Assembly: GCA_958430865.1 (NCBI GenBank)
Contig: CAUDNR010004511.1
Location: forward strand, 36,169 to 100,168
Length of the DNA: 64,000 nt
Origin: Entrophospora sp. SA101
Taxonomy: Eukaryota; Glomeromycota; Glomeromycetes; Entrophosporales; Entrophosporaceae
Reading direction: 5' to 3'
Positions 36,833 to 49,543 of this stretch are shown here, one piece after another (position 1 is the first letter of the stretch; each line of letters begins with the position of its first letter). The translations under genes were made by a program, and so were the position numbers. Under the pieces are notes generated by a model that saw nothing but the letters and a program-made list of their open reading frames with translations, was not told the DNA's origin and searched no databases.

Positions 36833-37334
36833 AAAAGAATTAATCAATTAATTATTAATTCATGGAAATAAACAATTTCAAAATTTTAAAAAACACTCAC
36901 GTTGATGTTGTCTGGTTCATGTGCATAAATACGTAAAAAAGTTCCCCATAAATATAAATATCTTCTTTGCCATGATCTTTTTGTTGCTTTTAATCCTTTA
37001 CGTGTAAACTCTTTCTTGATCAGTACAAATCCTGAATGATTTACAGTACACGAATATTCAGGCAATAATTCATTTTCTTCATTGTCACAATCAACATTAT
37101 ATTTTGATTTGTCGTCGATAGATTGATGATCGTTTTTCTTATCTTTATAGTCGTCAACAACTATATCAAAATATGATGGTGGCGATGATGATTGGGCTGG
37201 TGATAATGGTGATGAAGTTAACAATGATGATATGGACGGTATAATAGGCATTGAATGGCGCCAATTCTTTGGATTAAGTACACTTTGATGTTTTCTTTTA
37301 TTTTTACTCTTATTATTAATATTACTCGTAATCA

Positions 37335-37370
<36 letters not shown>

Positions 37371-37822
37371 CGTTGTTGTTATTTGAATCCTCGCTTTCTA
37401 CTATAGTGAGACCACCACCACCACCACCATTAAATATTCTAGATGATAATGACAATTTGGTTAATCTGGATGATTTGGATGATTTGGATGAATTTTTTGA
37501 TTGTGTTCTTAATAATGTAGATGTTGCGAATGGTGTATAAGACGGTAATGTTGTTATTGATGCAGATGTAGCTAATGTAGATGATGATATGTTGGATTGT
37601 GGATTGTGGTAAAAGTTATGGGTATTATTATCATTAACATTGATTTCATTAATGTCATCATGGTTTTCATCATTATTACGTTGTGTATTTATTAAGTCTA
37701 TTTCAGAATATTCTGGAATCGGCACGGTGCTGTCGTAATCGGAGACTTGTGTGGTAGCGTTATTAAGGATAATACCAACATCACTTTTACTATCATCACC
37801 ATCATCACCATCACCATCATCA

Positions 37823-37862
<40 letters not shown>

Positions 37863-38304
37863 AGAAAAAAGATGATCCATCACTATCTTCTTCAGTTATT
37901 GGTGTTAAAAGTTTCTTATTGTTATTCTGAACAGTTTCTAAAATTAATTGTTCATCAATTATTATCTGATCATCATCATCATCATCATCATCATCACCCT
38001 CTTCTTCTTCTTCAACTCCTCCTTCTTCGTCATAATTTTTATCATCATTATTAATCTCTGATAACAATTTTTTTGTATTTATTGCAAGTGTAGAAATATC
38101 ATTATTGTTGTTGGTTGAAGTTAATAATAATTGTTGGAGTTTTTTGATCCATAAAATCAATATTTTGCGATGTGATTCATTCTTGATTCCGATAATTTTT
38201 AATGTTTGTTCGTTTAACGTTAAAAAAATGGTAAAGTCAATATCATGTTTTTGAAATGTTGGTAGATATTGTTGAAGATGAAGTTGAGTTAAAATTGATT
38301 TCAT
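36362..38304 (-). CDS. SAM and PH domain protein (Boi-like)
   Basis: Exon 1 38304-36901, intron 36900-36791 (GTGAGT...TATAG), exon 2 36790-36362; 610 residues. N-terminal SAM domain (about 1-60: LHLQQYLPTFQKHDIDF, LKIIGIKNESHRKIL), then a long low-complexity region of Asp/Glu, Asn, Ser and Gly runs, then a PH domain split by the intron (GFVLIKKEFTRKGLKATKRS, WQRRYLYLWG, ending EECVSWIERLQSS). SAM plus PH with a disordered middle resembles Boi1/Boi2-type polarity proteins of fungi, though no SH3 domain is visible. PH binds phosphoinositides at the membrane; SAM mediates oligomerisation. Poly-Asn and poly-Asp runs come from GAT/AAT-type microsatellites and may vary in length. Confidence 0.8.
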
Positions 38305-40199
38305 GGTAGTGGCTATTAATTATTAAAAAATTGAGAAAAGAAAGTGAGAAAATTTTAACAAAAATAAAAAATAACAAAAATTAACACGTGTAAATTATTT
38401 AATTTTATTTATTTATGTTATTTATACTTGCCTTTATTACTTTTCGATATTCTCGCAACCATTTTGTTGAAAAAGAGCAATTAAACTTAAAATATAAATT
38501 ATTTATAAAGCGTATTTATTTATTTTTTATTTAGAAGTGAAAGTAAGAAGCAAGAAAAATTCTTAATTTTATTTTTATTTTTTATTATTATTATTATTCC
38601 AACTATATAGTTAATAGTTAATAATACGATAATAGAAAAAAGGGGAACCTTATTATTGAAAATTGTAATTGCATGTGACTGATAAAATTTTTAGAGGAGT
38701 AAGAAAGAAGTTAATAATAAATAAATGATTTAACCAAATTGAAATTAATTAAATAGTAAAATGCAAATAAATCCCTTGATAAATTTTGACAAGGTTTTTG
38801 AAAAATAAATTTTCGATTTTGGGGAAAAGAGAAAACAAAATTGCACTTATTTATATACCTAATACTCACATACATTTATGTGATAATATGTAATGTCTAC
38901 ATTAGAGAAATTATTACCACACACTTAAACATTTGGCTTTTTTTATTTATTTCTATTATCTCATCAGCTAACTTTGTTAACTAACTAATTTAATTATTAG
39001 GTAGGCCAGTTAATCAATCAACTAGTCAATTTAATTGATCAAGTAGCCACTAAACCAAATGCAACAAATAAATGTTGATGGTATGATGTTAATGATTTAT
39101 TTATGGTAAGGTTCGATCCTCTAATCTATGATCGATCTCCTATGCCAATTTATATATGAGTGCATGTAATGTTGGTATTTCACATTCATGCATGATCTTT
39201 ATTGAATAAAGATTTTCATAAACAATTATTTTTTATTTATGGCAAATAAATAGATGGAAATTTTTGTCCATTAATTTAAATTTTTGGTCATTAATGACGT
39301 TGATCAATATTTCTAAGAACGGTGGTGTCATCATCGGATAATAAATAATGCGTCATAAATCACATGCATTCGTAGAATTCTGTAGAATTTTGTACATTTG
39401 TAATTTAAAAAAAATGTCTTTTTCAAAAATTTTTAGGGTAAGTTTTTGTATTAAAAATCATACATTAATGATCAAAGAAAGTTTGTACTATATAGTAATA
39501 GTACTAGTGTTAGTGGCAGGCGATTGTGGATGAGATTAGCGTTACACGAGGTGGATTTATTTATTTTAACTATGACTAAAATTTATTTGACAAGTCAACA
39601 ACAATGGTAAATAATTTTTAGATAGACGGCAAAATAAAAATTTTATATATTAAATGACAATCTTTGACATCCTAGATATTATTTTTTGACTCTTTTTTCA
39701 CGAAACAATTTGGCAAAAACAGTGAATGAAAAACAAAAAAAAAAAGGTGACAAAGCAGTAGTTGCAAACTAATAATAATTTAATATTCAAGTATAAAGAT
39801 CGTGTTGCGTTTTTCTCCAGGGATTCATTTAATTATAAAATAGATTAGTTGATATCCTCTACAAGTACAATTGTTGTGGAAATCTCTTTTCTCTCGAGAG
39901 AAATTGTGTTTGTAGTTCCAATATTTATACATATTACAATCCTATTGAGCTTGCCAAAATCCAAAATCAATGTTAAATTACAACAAGGGATCATGAAAAA
40001 AATTAGTGTATATGGGATAGACTAGTGACCCTTATAGTTTTAATCTTCACCAAGAAGCACAAACGCTAATAGTAAATAAAATTAGTACTAGCATGAATTT
40101 TATCAAAAGAATCTACTAAATAAAATAGATGGATGGACCAAAATGCTGTTATTTTCATCTTAACCACTACCACTCATTCATTCGTCGCAATTTAAAAAC
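38305..40199. other. Intergenic, no gene seen
   Basis: A/T-rich upstream region of the SAM-PH gene, then unique-looking noncoding DNA. Palindromic AATTAATTG/TAATCAATC words occur but no defined element. Confidence 0.5.
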
Positions 40200-41200
40200 A
40201 TCAACAACATTAAGAATTCTGAAGAATGCTGGTTTAATCAGAAGCAATTGAATACTATAAGCTCTCGTGGTTGCTAAAGGATCCTGGGACAAAAGAAAAA
40301 ATTAATTCGCCTCCCCCCAAAAAAAAATATATAATAATATACAACGAATGTTGAATAAAATTTTCTTATATGGGGCCTGGACAATAGAAACGGACCATGT
40401 TGTGAAAATGATGTTTTGAGAAAATTTAAAAAAAAGATCTGCATTTCAAGTAATTTACTATTGTTTTTAAAACTTTAATGGAGGGTATCTCAAAGTTTTA
40501 TTAAGCAAAGTGGGTATGGTTTCTAAGCCAAAAATGTTCTACATGAGGAATTACATATAATAGTGATACTAACTCAAAATTGCTTTTTTCACAACATGGT
40601 CCGTTTCTATTGTCCACACCCCATATGTCCAGCCACTTTGTTGAAACAAAGGCAGACTGTAATAGGGGTTCTTCGTACAACACGCCATGCGCCTTAATAT
40701 TAATAAAATGCTGGTTCATCAGAAACAATTTAACACTAGAAGCTCTCGTGGTTTTTAAAGGACAAAAGAAAAAAAATCCTTTGTATAACACACCTTGCGT
40801 CTTAATATTAATAAAATTCTGGTTCATCAGAAACAACTTAATACTAGAAGCTCTTGTAGTTGCTGAAGGACCTTGAAACAAATGAAAAAAAAAAAATTAA
40901 TTCGCGTCCCAAATAAAATAATAGGAGAGTTCTTTGTACAACCCACAGTGCGCATTAATATTAACAAAATGCTGGTTCATCAGATGAAATTTAATACTAA
41001 AGCTCTTGTAATTGCTAAAGGAAGATAAAATCTTTGTACAACACCATGCATACATCTTAATTTGTGTCTCAAAAAATAAAATAAAATATAGTAATAGGAG
41101 ATTCTTGGTACAACACCACGTGCCTTATTATTAACAAAATGCTAGTTCATCAAAAGCAATTGAATACTAGAAGCTTTTGTGGTTGCTAAAGAATTATGTG
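40200..41200. repeat. Five degenerate ~55-bp repeats and an inverted pair
   Basis: A segment like GCTGGTTCATCAGAAACAAT, TTAATACTAGAAGCTC, TTGTGGTTGCTAAAGGA recurs near 40228, 40710, 40819, 40972 and 41141, each followed by TCTTTGTACAACACCA-like sequence. A 40-bp block at about 40369-40408 (GGACAATAGAAACGGACCAT) is inverted at 40586-40625. A 126-codon leftward ORF across it merely reads the repeats twice. Probably a decayed nested repeat. Confidence 0.6.
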
Positions 41201-41430
41201 ATAAATTAGATTAGAAGAAATGTTTCCTTGAAAAGAATGTCATGATATTGCAAGCTCTTAATCATCATTATTACAAAGTGAGGTAATGTTTTTTCGGCAA
41301 AGTTAGTTCTTCTATAATATTCTTCATAATCTAAAAAAAAACTGACACTGTCAAGACAAGAACGTTTCCCTCTATCTTCTTTTCAAAGGTCAAGCAAGCT
41401 CTCTAAATAAATTTATAAACAATGTACATA

Positions 41431-42626
41431 CAGTAAAAAATGGCAAAAAAATTGAAGTTGTTCGAAAACGTATAACTTACCTAATTTGATTTAATTTTGT
41501 TTTGTGTTTTTTTTACGTTTTGATACAAACAATAACTTTTATTTTTTAACTTCTTTAAAAAAGTTTTTAGCCGTTTTCTAGTTCATTTTTAGCTTTTTTC
41601 TTGAATTTGATCACGAAATGACTAAATCAAGTTTGAATATGCAACATGAGACCACTTTGCATTGTTGGAACATCGGAATGCGCTCAGTTAAGGAAAGTCA
41701 AACGACCACAAAGATCCCATGCAAACTATTTATAATAATCTCAAAAAATTAGAACAAAATAATGGAAGATTGGATTGGAAAAAGGGAGTGGCCGAAAAAA
41801 AAAATAACGCCTATTATTGCAAAGACAATTGGCCAGTCTATACGTCGAGATTCTGCTATTTCACTGAGAATACTTGGAACAAAGTTATCAAATAAAGGTT
41901 ATCAAGTTTCGCACATGGCTATTTCGAGGCATCTTTTGGGTCTTGATTGCAAAAAGAAGCTATCAAAGGCCACCCCGATGTTAACTGAAGACCACAAACG
42001 AAAATGAGTAGAATGTGCACAAAATCATCTGAATGACAACTGGAACAAAACCGTTTTTACTGATGAGGCAGCTTTTCAGCTCTTTCGTAATACAATAGAA
42101 CGTTGGTACAAGAGAGAATGGCCCACTCGTCGAATTCCAAAAGATCGTCAAAAAATTATAAATGGTAAAACTAGTCTTTTTTGCTTCACGAGAATAATGA
42201 ATGCAGAATTTTATGTCGAAATCCTGGACACGAGTTGTCTTGCTCAGTCATTTCTTAGGAATAACGTTCCTCAACTAATGGACTGGCCCGCAAATAATCC
42301 AGTCTTAAATCCCATTGAGAATTTATGGCATTTAGTCAAGACAAATGTAGAAAAGAGAATGCCAAAAAATTGTGAGGATTTAATGCAATTGATGGTTCAG
42401 GAATGGAATTCCATTCCCAATAGCATATTAATCAATTTAGCAAGATCAATCAGGCGAAGATGCGAGCTAGTTATAGAAAGTAATGGTGAAAGAATACCAT
42501 ATTAAATTTTTGTCAATAAAACTACTATGCATTGATTGTTAAATAAAATATAAAGCACATTGATTACTATAGCCGTTGTTGTACAATGATCAATAATTCA
42601 ATTGCCATTTTTTTCGTGACACACTG
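41431..42626 (+). mobile_element. Degenerate Tc1/mariner element
   Basis: TA at 41429-41430 and 42627-42628. Left end CAGTAAAAAATGGCAAAAAA; right end, inverted, CAGTGTGTCACGAAAAAAAT followed by GGCAATTGAATT; the AAAAAATGGCAA part is shared, with an indel of about nine bases near the tip. Contains the transposase remnant at 41618-42505. Confidence 0.65.
41618..42505 (+). pseudogene. Tc1/mariner transposase remnant
   Basis: One frame from ATG 41618 carries an N-terminal HTH-like part, a TAG at 41750-41752, a second HTH part (RDSAISLRILGTKLSNKGYQ), a TGA at 42005-42007, then the DDE region: VFTDEAAFQLF holds the first Asp; the block with the second Asp is deleted (frame jumps from INGKTSLFCF to RIMNAEFYVEIL and loses the N-A-P-x-H segment); NPVLNPIENLW carries the last acidic residue, with V where D is usual. 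Not active. Relatives normally have Arg where the TGA stands, suggesting CGA-to-TGA decay. Confidence 0.85.
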
Positions 42627-42831
42627 TATATAAATATGATTGATTTGGACTGAGATTAATGTATTGAAAAAAATTTTTTGCAACATTAAACTTTATACAT
42701 TTAATGATATTATTTTGAGTAAATTCTTAAAAACAATGCTGTTTAAATTGACTACCTATTACTTGTGTGATTGATTCAATTATTAACACCAAAGGAACAA
42801 AATTAATTTTTTCGCAATAAAAGCTGTTTGT

Positions 42832-43325
42832 TTGTTTGTTTGTTTGTTTGTTTGTTGTTGTTTTTTCTGATTTTAATATTAATGCATGGTTTCTATTTGT
42901 AATACAAATTTATCTTTATTCGTTATTCGTTTTATTTGTTTTATTCGAGTTATTCGTTTTGTTCGTTTTATTCGTTTTATTCATTTTATTCGAATTCTTC
43001 TTTTATTAGCTTTTATTCGAATTATTCGCTTTATTCGTTTTATTCGTTTTCATTTTATTCGTTTTATTCGTTTTATTCGTTTTATTCGAATTATTCGCTT
43101 TGTTCGTTTTATTCGGATTATTCGAATTATTCACTTTATTTGTTTTATTCAAATTTTCGCATTTTTTGTTTATTCAAATTACTATTATTTGTTTTATTTG
43201 TTTTATTTGTTTATTCGCTTTATTCGCTTTATTCGAATTGTTCAAATTATTTTTTGTTCAAATTATCCGCTTTATTCAAATTATTATTACTCGAATTATT
43301 TTTTCTATTCTATACCTTATTTGAA
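42832..43325. repeat. (GTTT)n and TTCGTTTTA-type microsatellite
   Basis: A (TTTG)n run at about 42829-42855, then about 400 bp of TTTATTCG / TTCGTTTTATTCGAATTA words. All three forward frames stay open here, which explains long Phe/Ile/Tyr/Ser-rich ORFs with no coding meaning. Confidence 0.9.
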
Positions 43326-43879
43326 TAGAAAACCCTAACTGCTACTCAATATTATTTTAGTACAAAGAGCTTTAGAAATATTTAACCAATAACTTAATTA
43401 CAATATAAAGAGCTATTGGTTTATTAAACTAAGCCAATAATTAACTAAAAAATAGGGATTAAAATTTAGAAGAATATCTGATAAATATTTGGCACCTTCA
43501 ATATTTACTAATAGGCTTTTAGACTATATGATAAAAATATTATTAACTTATCAGTATGCCAATACCTAAATTATTTTTTTAAAAAATATTGGTCAGATAT
43601 CAGATTCTGATATTTATTGATACCCCATTATCCAAATTTGGCATCATTTGACCAGTAAAAAGAGAACCAATAGATTATATATAAGCAAAGGAAGATGGGA
43701 CCCTAAATTAGCATAAAAGAATTTTAAATCATGCACAAACATAATAGCATGATTGACATAGTGGTACAGTCTTGGATTCTATGCAATTTTTTTATTGTAT
43801 ATTTTAAATATAATTAATCATTTGTCTTTAACAAAACAAACATGATTTAGCTATTTAATCATTCCCTTGTATGTGAATG

Positions 43880-44020
43880 CCTTCATACATCAAATATTCA
43901 TGATAGTCATGATTATTATTCAATACATTTGATATCATCATTGACATAACAAACAATTGCATCACCCAAGTAGTAATAATACAAAAGCCATGCAAAAATG
44001 AAACTTTTAATAATGCGTGT
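43880..44020. repeat. ~130-bp repeat, inverted copy at 46185-46320
   Basis: TTCATGATAGTCATGATTAT ... CAATTGCATCACCCAAGTAG ... GCCATGCAAAAATGAAAC matches the reverse complement of about 46320-46185 with scattered differences. Confidence 0.65.
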
Positions 44021-44860
44021 CTACCCAGGTCTCTGGGATTCACAATAATAAATTATTATCAATTGTAGTTCCTTATGAATAATAAATCTGATATTGATCA
44101 CAGGTGTCAGATTTAGTTAAATTTCCTATCACAAACATTGGTTGAGTGCTTTCGCACACCTCATAACTATGGATTTTTTTCCACAGGTAAAGCCCCCAAT
44201 GCTGGAAGGCTTTGGACAAAACTTCCCTTATCTCCCACTCAGACCAGGTTTGGCTGTTTCCATATGGAGCATTGATTGCTGATGAGAGTTGACATTTGTG
44301 TGATGATCACTTTGTGTTATACCCCTCACTCACTAGAATAAAGTTGGTGTTAAGACTGGCTTGAAAATTCTGCAACTCGGAAGTTGCAACCTGGGTTGTT
44401 GTTTTTACCCTAGAGGTAGGATTGTTGCAGGAAATTTTTTGTCTAACATGTTGGCAGCCTTCTCTGGTCTGGGTGAGGTTAGTGAAAATATCTTGACAAT
44501 GATGCAGTTTTGGTAAACTCCAGAGCCACGCCCTCCCCCTGAAAATTTAACAACACCAATGTATCATCCGGAGCACACCAGTCAGTTTAGCCTTATGTAC
44601 ACGAGGAAGATGTGAGAATGACTGTAAAGTGTTCAAGGTAGCATGCATGCTCAACAACTGCCAATTTCCGATACTCAAACGTCACATATTGAAATGTTTC
44701 TTTTTCAACAGTGTGTTGCCTTGACATCTTGTAGTTAAATTATAGTAATATTAATATTATTAACAATTACGAAAAGCAAAATACCAATCATTCGTTGTTG
44801 ATAAAGATTTTATAGATTCCAATTAAAATATTTATAAAAATATCAATACAAGTAAAAAAT

Positions 44861-45170
44861 AGTGCCTCTGGTTAGTTATTAACACATCTTCAGAACCAAA
44901 TAACAACACTCGTGTGTTTTGGCATCTAAATTGTTTTTCCAAGAAAAAAAAAATCTATCGTGTCAACAAAAAAAAATCTGTGCAACACCAAGTGCCAATA
45001 AATAAATTTTCTTTAATATTAAAAATTTAATAAAAAAAAAATTTCTGCTGCCGTAAGCAAGAAAATAAGAAAATAAAAAGAAAATTCCTGGGAAGATGTC
45101 ACCAGATAAGTGTTTATCGTAAGGATGGTGGTGGCTATCGCCACTCTAGTTAGAAAAAAAAATTTTTTGA
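44861..45170. repeat. ~300-bp direct repeat, second copy at 46785-47080
   Basis: Both start AGTGCCTCTGGTTAGTTATT followed by AACAxxTCTTCAGAACCAAA, and include CAACACTC, a Gly-codon-like GGTG(G/A)TGGC stretch and CACTCTAGTTA near the end, with indels between. Probably two copies of a decayed element. Confidence 0.6.
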
Positions 45171-46184
45171 CATTTTTTATTTATTATTATATTTAGAAAA
45201 AAATTTTTGGTCGCGTATATACCAAAAAAATAAATTGGCTTTCATTGAAGAAGGTATGTTAAAATTTTATTTTTTATTTTTACATAATAGCCTAAATATT
45301 ATGTATAAACACGAGAAAAATCCAGTCTTTACATAATCATAAATGATTGGTATACTTTTGTCCATAAATAAGAAATGTCAAAGGAAAAAGACAACATGAC
45401 TGTGGAGATCTCTCTCTCTCTCTCCCACACATATGGAAACCTGCACGAACTTGGACAACTTGGAAACACCAAATAATTCAATATACAGTATTTGGAAACT
45501 TTTAGATGTTGAAATATATTGTTCAACAATTATTCTTATGTTCCTCGAGAATGTACAAAAAGGCTAAGCTTACCTCGCCCCCCCGATGATAATATGATGC
45601 AAGTAATTCTCAGGGGTGGGGAGTGGGGCCCTGAGGTTGCATGAAATTGTATCATTGTCAAAGAGACTGCTAAAGCCGGCGTTGGCCATTGATTATTTGT
45701 GGAAAATTATTTATTTAAAAAAAAGATCTCTCATTATCTTGGCTGATTAATGACCAATTGCCAACACTGGCTAAAGCTTTCACTTTTCCAAAGCCTTCAA
45801 ATATTTGGGAGCCTTCGTCTGTGGGAAAAAGTTCCATGGTCATGCTGGACTCAACTTCAATGTTTGATGCAGGAAATTTTATTAAATCTGCACCCGTGAT
45901 AATATTAGTCAGATTTATTTTTTGGGAATGGTCACTAGTAAGGGTTACACCTGATGAACCAACCTACACAACATCTACAACACACGTGCACAAAAAAGGG
46001 AGACTTGACCATCCACTGCCATTATCTTACATTGAAAGAAATCACGGGTTAAAATCAGCAAAAACGTCATGGGTTTGATTTATTCTCCACCATTCAGTAT
46101 CATTGATTTTTAGGGACAATCGAAATTACTACCCTCTCAGATTTTCTCATTTTGTTTGTCAGGACATTACGTGACTTTACCAAA

Positions 46185-46320
46185 AGTTCATTTCTGCATG
46201 ATCTTAGTATTGTTATTACTTGGATGATGCAATTATTTGTTATAACAACATCAAATGCATTGGCATAATCATCATGAATATTGTAATAGACATGATACAA
46301 TAGTGATGGCAAAAGATTAA
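46185..46320. repeat. Inverted partner of the 43880-44020 repeat
   Basis: See the entry at 43880; similarity runs through TGCATGATCTTAGTATTG, GATGATGCAATTATTTGTTA and CATCATGAATATTG. Confidence 0.65.
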
Positions 46321-46784
46321 ATAATAGCAGAAAAGTTAAGTAATGTTTTATTTATTTGTTTCAATTAAGAGAAAATACATAATGATTTTAATTTATATTA
46401 AATATTAAGATAAAAACACCAGAGCAATTGCATTGGAGAAAAGATAATTATAAATTTCAAGGATAGCAATTATTTAAGCATAAAATTAAAAAATTTGGTC
46501 TTTTTTTGAATTTTCTTTTTCTCGAGGTTTGAAGTTTCTGTGAAATTGAGGTGTTATTAATTTTAGAGATGGCGTGTTCATTATGATGTGGAAACAGGGA
46601 TTGGAATCTTCCACGGTATGTTGAACACCAATAGTAGTTAAATCGAGTAGGTTTGTGTATACCAGAGTGATTTTTTCTTCGATTTTACATATACGAGTGA
46701 CACTGATATGTAGGACATGGAGATTTTGAGTATCAAAGAAACTACAAATAAAAAAAAGTAAAAATATATATATCAATGCAAATA

Positions 46785-47080
46785 AAAATAGTGCCTCTGG
46801 TTAGTTATTAACATGTCTTCAGAACCAAACCATGTCATACCAAACAGCAACACTCACGTTTTGTCATCTTGGAAAAATCAGTTCGCGTCTGTCCTCGAAA
46901 AAAAAATCTTCGTGCAACATCAACTGCCAATAATAATATTAATTTTTTTTAAACATGTCTCTTTTTCTTAAAGAAAAAAAATTAATTTTTTCAAAATGTC
47001 AAAAATGGAGAAAAGAAAATGAAATGTTTGATGCTTACCATAAAAATGGCGGTGATGGCGTCGTCACTCTAGTTATTATA
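46785..47080. repeat. Direct partner of the 44861-45170 repeat
   Basis: Begins AGTGCCTCTGGTTAGTTATT at about 46790 and ends near CGTCACTCTAGTTATT. Confidence 0.6.
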
Positions 47081-47939
47081 GTCAAACAACGACATATCAA
47101 AAGAATCAAGTTGTCATACAATTTTTTCTCACAAGAAAGTCCAAATTTAATTTTTTTTCTTCTAGATCCTAAACATTCTTGTGTGTAAAAAATTCTCGCA
47201 TTTTCTTGACTTCCAAAATAAGTATTCCATAACTATAATTCACAACAATATAAAGATTATTAAAAATAAATAAATCGTATGAAGTCTTTAATCAAATAAT
47301 ATTTATTTGCAAGTTTTTTATTATATATAAAAATCTAATTATTCTAAAAGAAATCATTGTAATTGATCCCAAGTAATCCTTTACTTTTGATGTACTTATG
47401 TCTTAGCATGAACAACAAATTATTGCCTCTATGATAATTGTGTTTATTTTTTCTTTATTTATTTTTTATTTATTTATGATTGTAAAACGGTTAAGACTTT
47501 TCATAATAAATTTACATCCATACTTAACATTAACTTAATAGATTGAATGTTGCACCGGATTGATTTTGTTGTTTTCTTACTATTTATTATATTAAATTTA
47601 TTCGGTCATTTATCCGAACTTTATCTATTCTATTAATTAATTTTTATCCAAACATTATACATTTATTAATTAAAATTATTCAGTAAATGCTCAGTCATTT
47701 ATCCGAGCTTTATCCATTTTATTAATTAAATTTATTCAGTAAATATCAGAAACCTCTATTGTTTATTATTATGAGAAACGGAACTATAGATTTCGTGAAT
47801 ATAATACATTTATTATTATTATTATGTGAAAAAAAAAACACGGAAATGTATATTTTAATTTATTTTTATTAATATTAATATAAAACACCGAATTTAGCAA
47901 AAACACTAATTACGGAGTAAATTTTTACAGGTTGGAATA

Positions 47940-48165
47940 ATTTGTTTTATTCATTTATTCGAATGAACTTTTAATGTAATTCAAATACACAAATTCATAA
48001 TAATAATAATGACGAATAAAACAAATAATTCGAATGAACCTTATTTGAACCATTAAATTAAAGACGAGATATTATAATAACAATGGTAAATAATAGTAAA
48101 TAACAATTATGGTAATAATAACGTTAGCAGTAGTAATAGTAATACCGGCGAGCTTAGTACCATCT
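47940..48165. repeat. Inverted copy of the 3590-3830 dispersed repeat
   Basis: Carries TATTCATTTATTCGAATGAA at its left and GAGATATTATAATAACAATG, then GTAATACCGGCGAGCTTAGT at its right, matching the reverse complement of the copy at 3.6 kb. Confidence 0.6.
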
Positions 48166-48523
48166 GAAAACTTTTTCATCAACTGGGATTTATTTAAGTT
48201 CTTAACCGGCTAACATCGTTAATTAATTGATTATATACAGCATTAACGCGAACTTTTTTTTGTTGTAAAACTGATTATAGGGATATTCAGTATGATATAA
48301 TTAAAATAAAAAAATATACTAATATATAATAGCATAGTGGGCATTTGATTTCATGTTTCGAATTGATAAAAAATAAAAATATTAATATAGTATTTCTTTA
48401 TCTGAATGTTTTTAATACATAGGCTTGATTTTTCGTTATACTGCCTAATATATTATTTACTTTTCAACTTTTCATCGACTTCATCAAATCAATATTTTAT
48501 CTTCAATCATCCATTATACAATA

Positions 48524-48564
<41 letters not shown>

Positions 48565-49512
48565 AATGCAAAAATAAATAAATGTAATATAAAAAATATA
48601 AATATAAATATATGTTTTAAATACACTTCTAAATTGTATACATCATTCTATAATTATACCGTGAGTATATCTGTTATTGTTGTTTAAAAATCATTATTTG
48701 TTTTTTAAGTGCGTCATAAAAAAATCAAAGATATATGTGATCTTTGTGCTATTGGAAAAAGTTTAATAGAAGTTATAAGTTAAACAAATATATAAAAATA
48801 AAAGTATAATAATAATGAGAATATAGAACAAATTTTTACCTGCAAGTATAATAATGACTTATTAATAGTAAAATGTTATCATTCATATTTTAAAAAATAA
48901 ATAAATATAACAATGACATACAAGATCATAGTAGCCTTAAACTTTTACTTTAAGGCAACTTATTGAAATCAATTTGATCAATTTGATCAAGTTTTACCCA
49001 TAAAATGGGTTTTTTTGCGCAGTCACGCGATTTTTTTCTATTTTAAAAACTAGCAAGTTTCACACGGTAGAGAGAAATTCAGTATGGTAAAGATGTATGG
49101 TATAGTATGATATGGTATGGTATAATATGGTATGGCCCATCCTTTTTGGGGGAAGCGTGTTAGATTTAAGCATTGGTATACAAACGTTTTATTACACTTG
49201 TACCACACCATACCATGCGTTCTGCAAGAGTTATATAAGATTAGTTATTGATAAACTAAACTGTATTATTACAGGACCGCCAACATTACGATTTAAAATT
49301 TAGAAATGTCTCATTAACACTTATAAAAGATTGCTCAAATCCCGTAACACTGCTTTTTTCCTTACTTAGGATATATTGTATGGTTTTGGTTTTGATCTAT
49401 ATACTATTTTTTTTTTTTTTGTAATAAATTAAATTTGTTGTTTGGCTATATTTGTAAATAAACAGTGGTACGGGAAATAAGACGTTGTAGAAGAGTGCTC
49501 ATTATACATGAG

Positions 49513-49543
49513 CGAACGAACGAACGAACGAACGAACGAACGA
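49513..49543. repeat. (AACG)n microsatellite
   Basis: About seven uninterrupted GAAC/AACG units. Confidence 0.9.

Larger units (their letters stand above)
43326..47200. other. Repeat-rich intergenic DNA, no intact gene
   Basis: Mosaic of decayed repeats. About 44.1-44.7 kb is less A/T-rich than its surroundings and contains a small palindrome (CAACTCGGAAGTTG). A 106-codon ORF at 45758-46078 has no recognisable domain. Paired repeats are listed separately. Confidence 0.5.

Noticed and set aside
40501..40881. 126-codon leftward ORF
   Set aside because: Built from two copies of a degenerate noncoding repeat; no domain.
42886..43338. Three overlapping long ORFs rich in Phe, Ile, Ser and Tyr
   Set aside because: All three frames are open because of the TTCGTTTTA microsatellite; no coding signal.
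45758..46078. 106-codon rightward ORF
   Set aside because: Lies in decayed repeat DNA, no homologous motif, no support beyond length.
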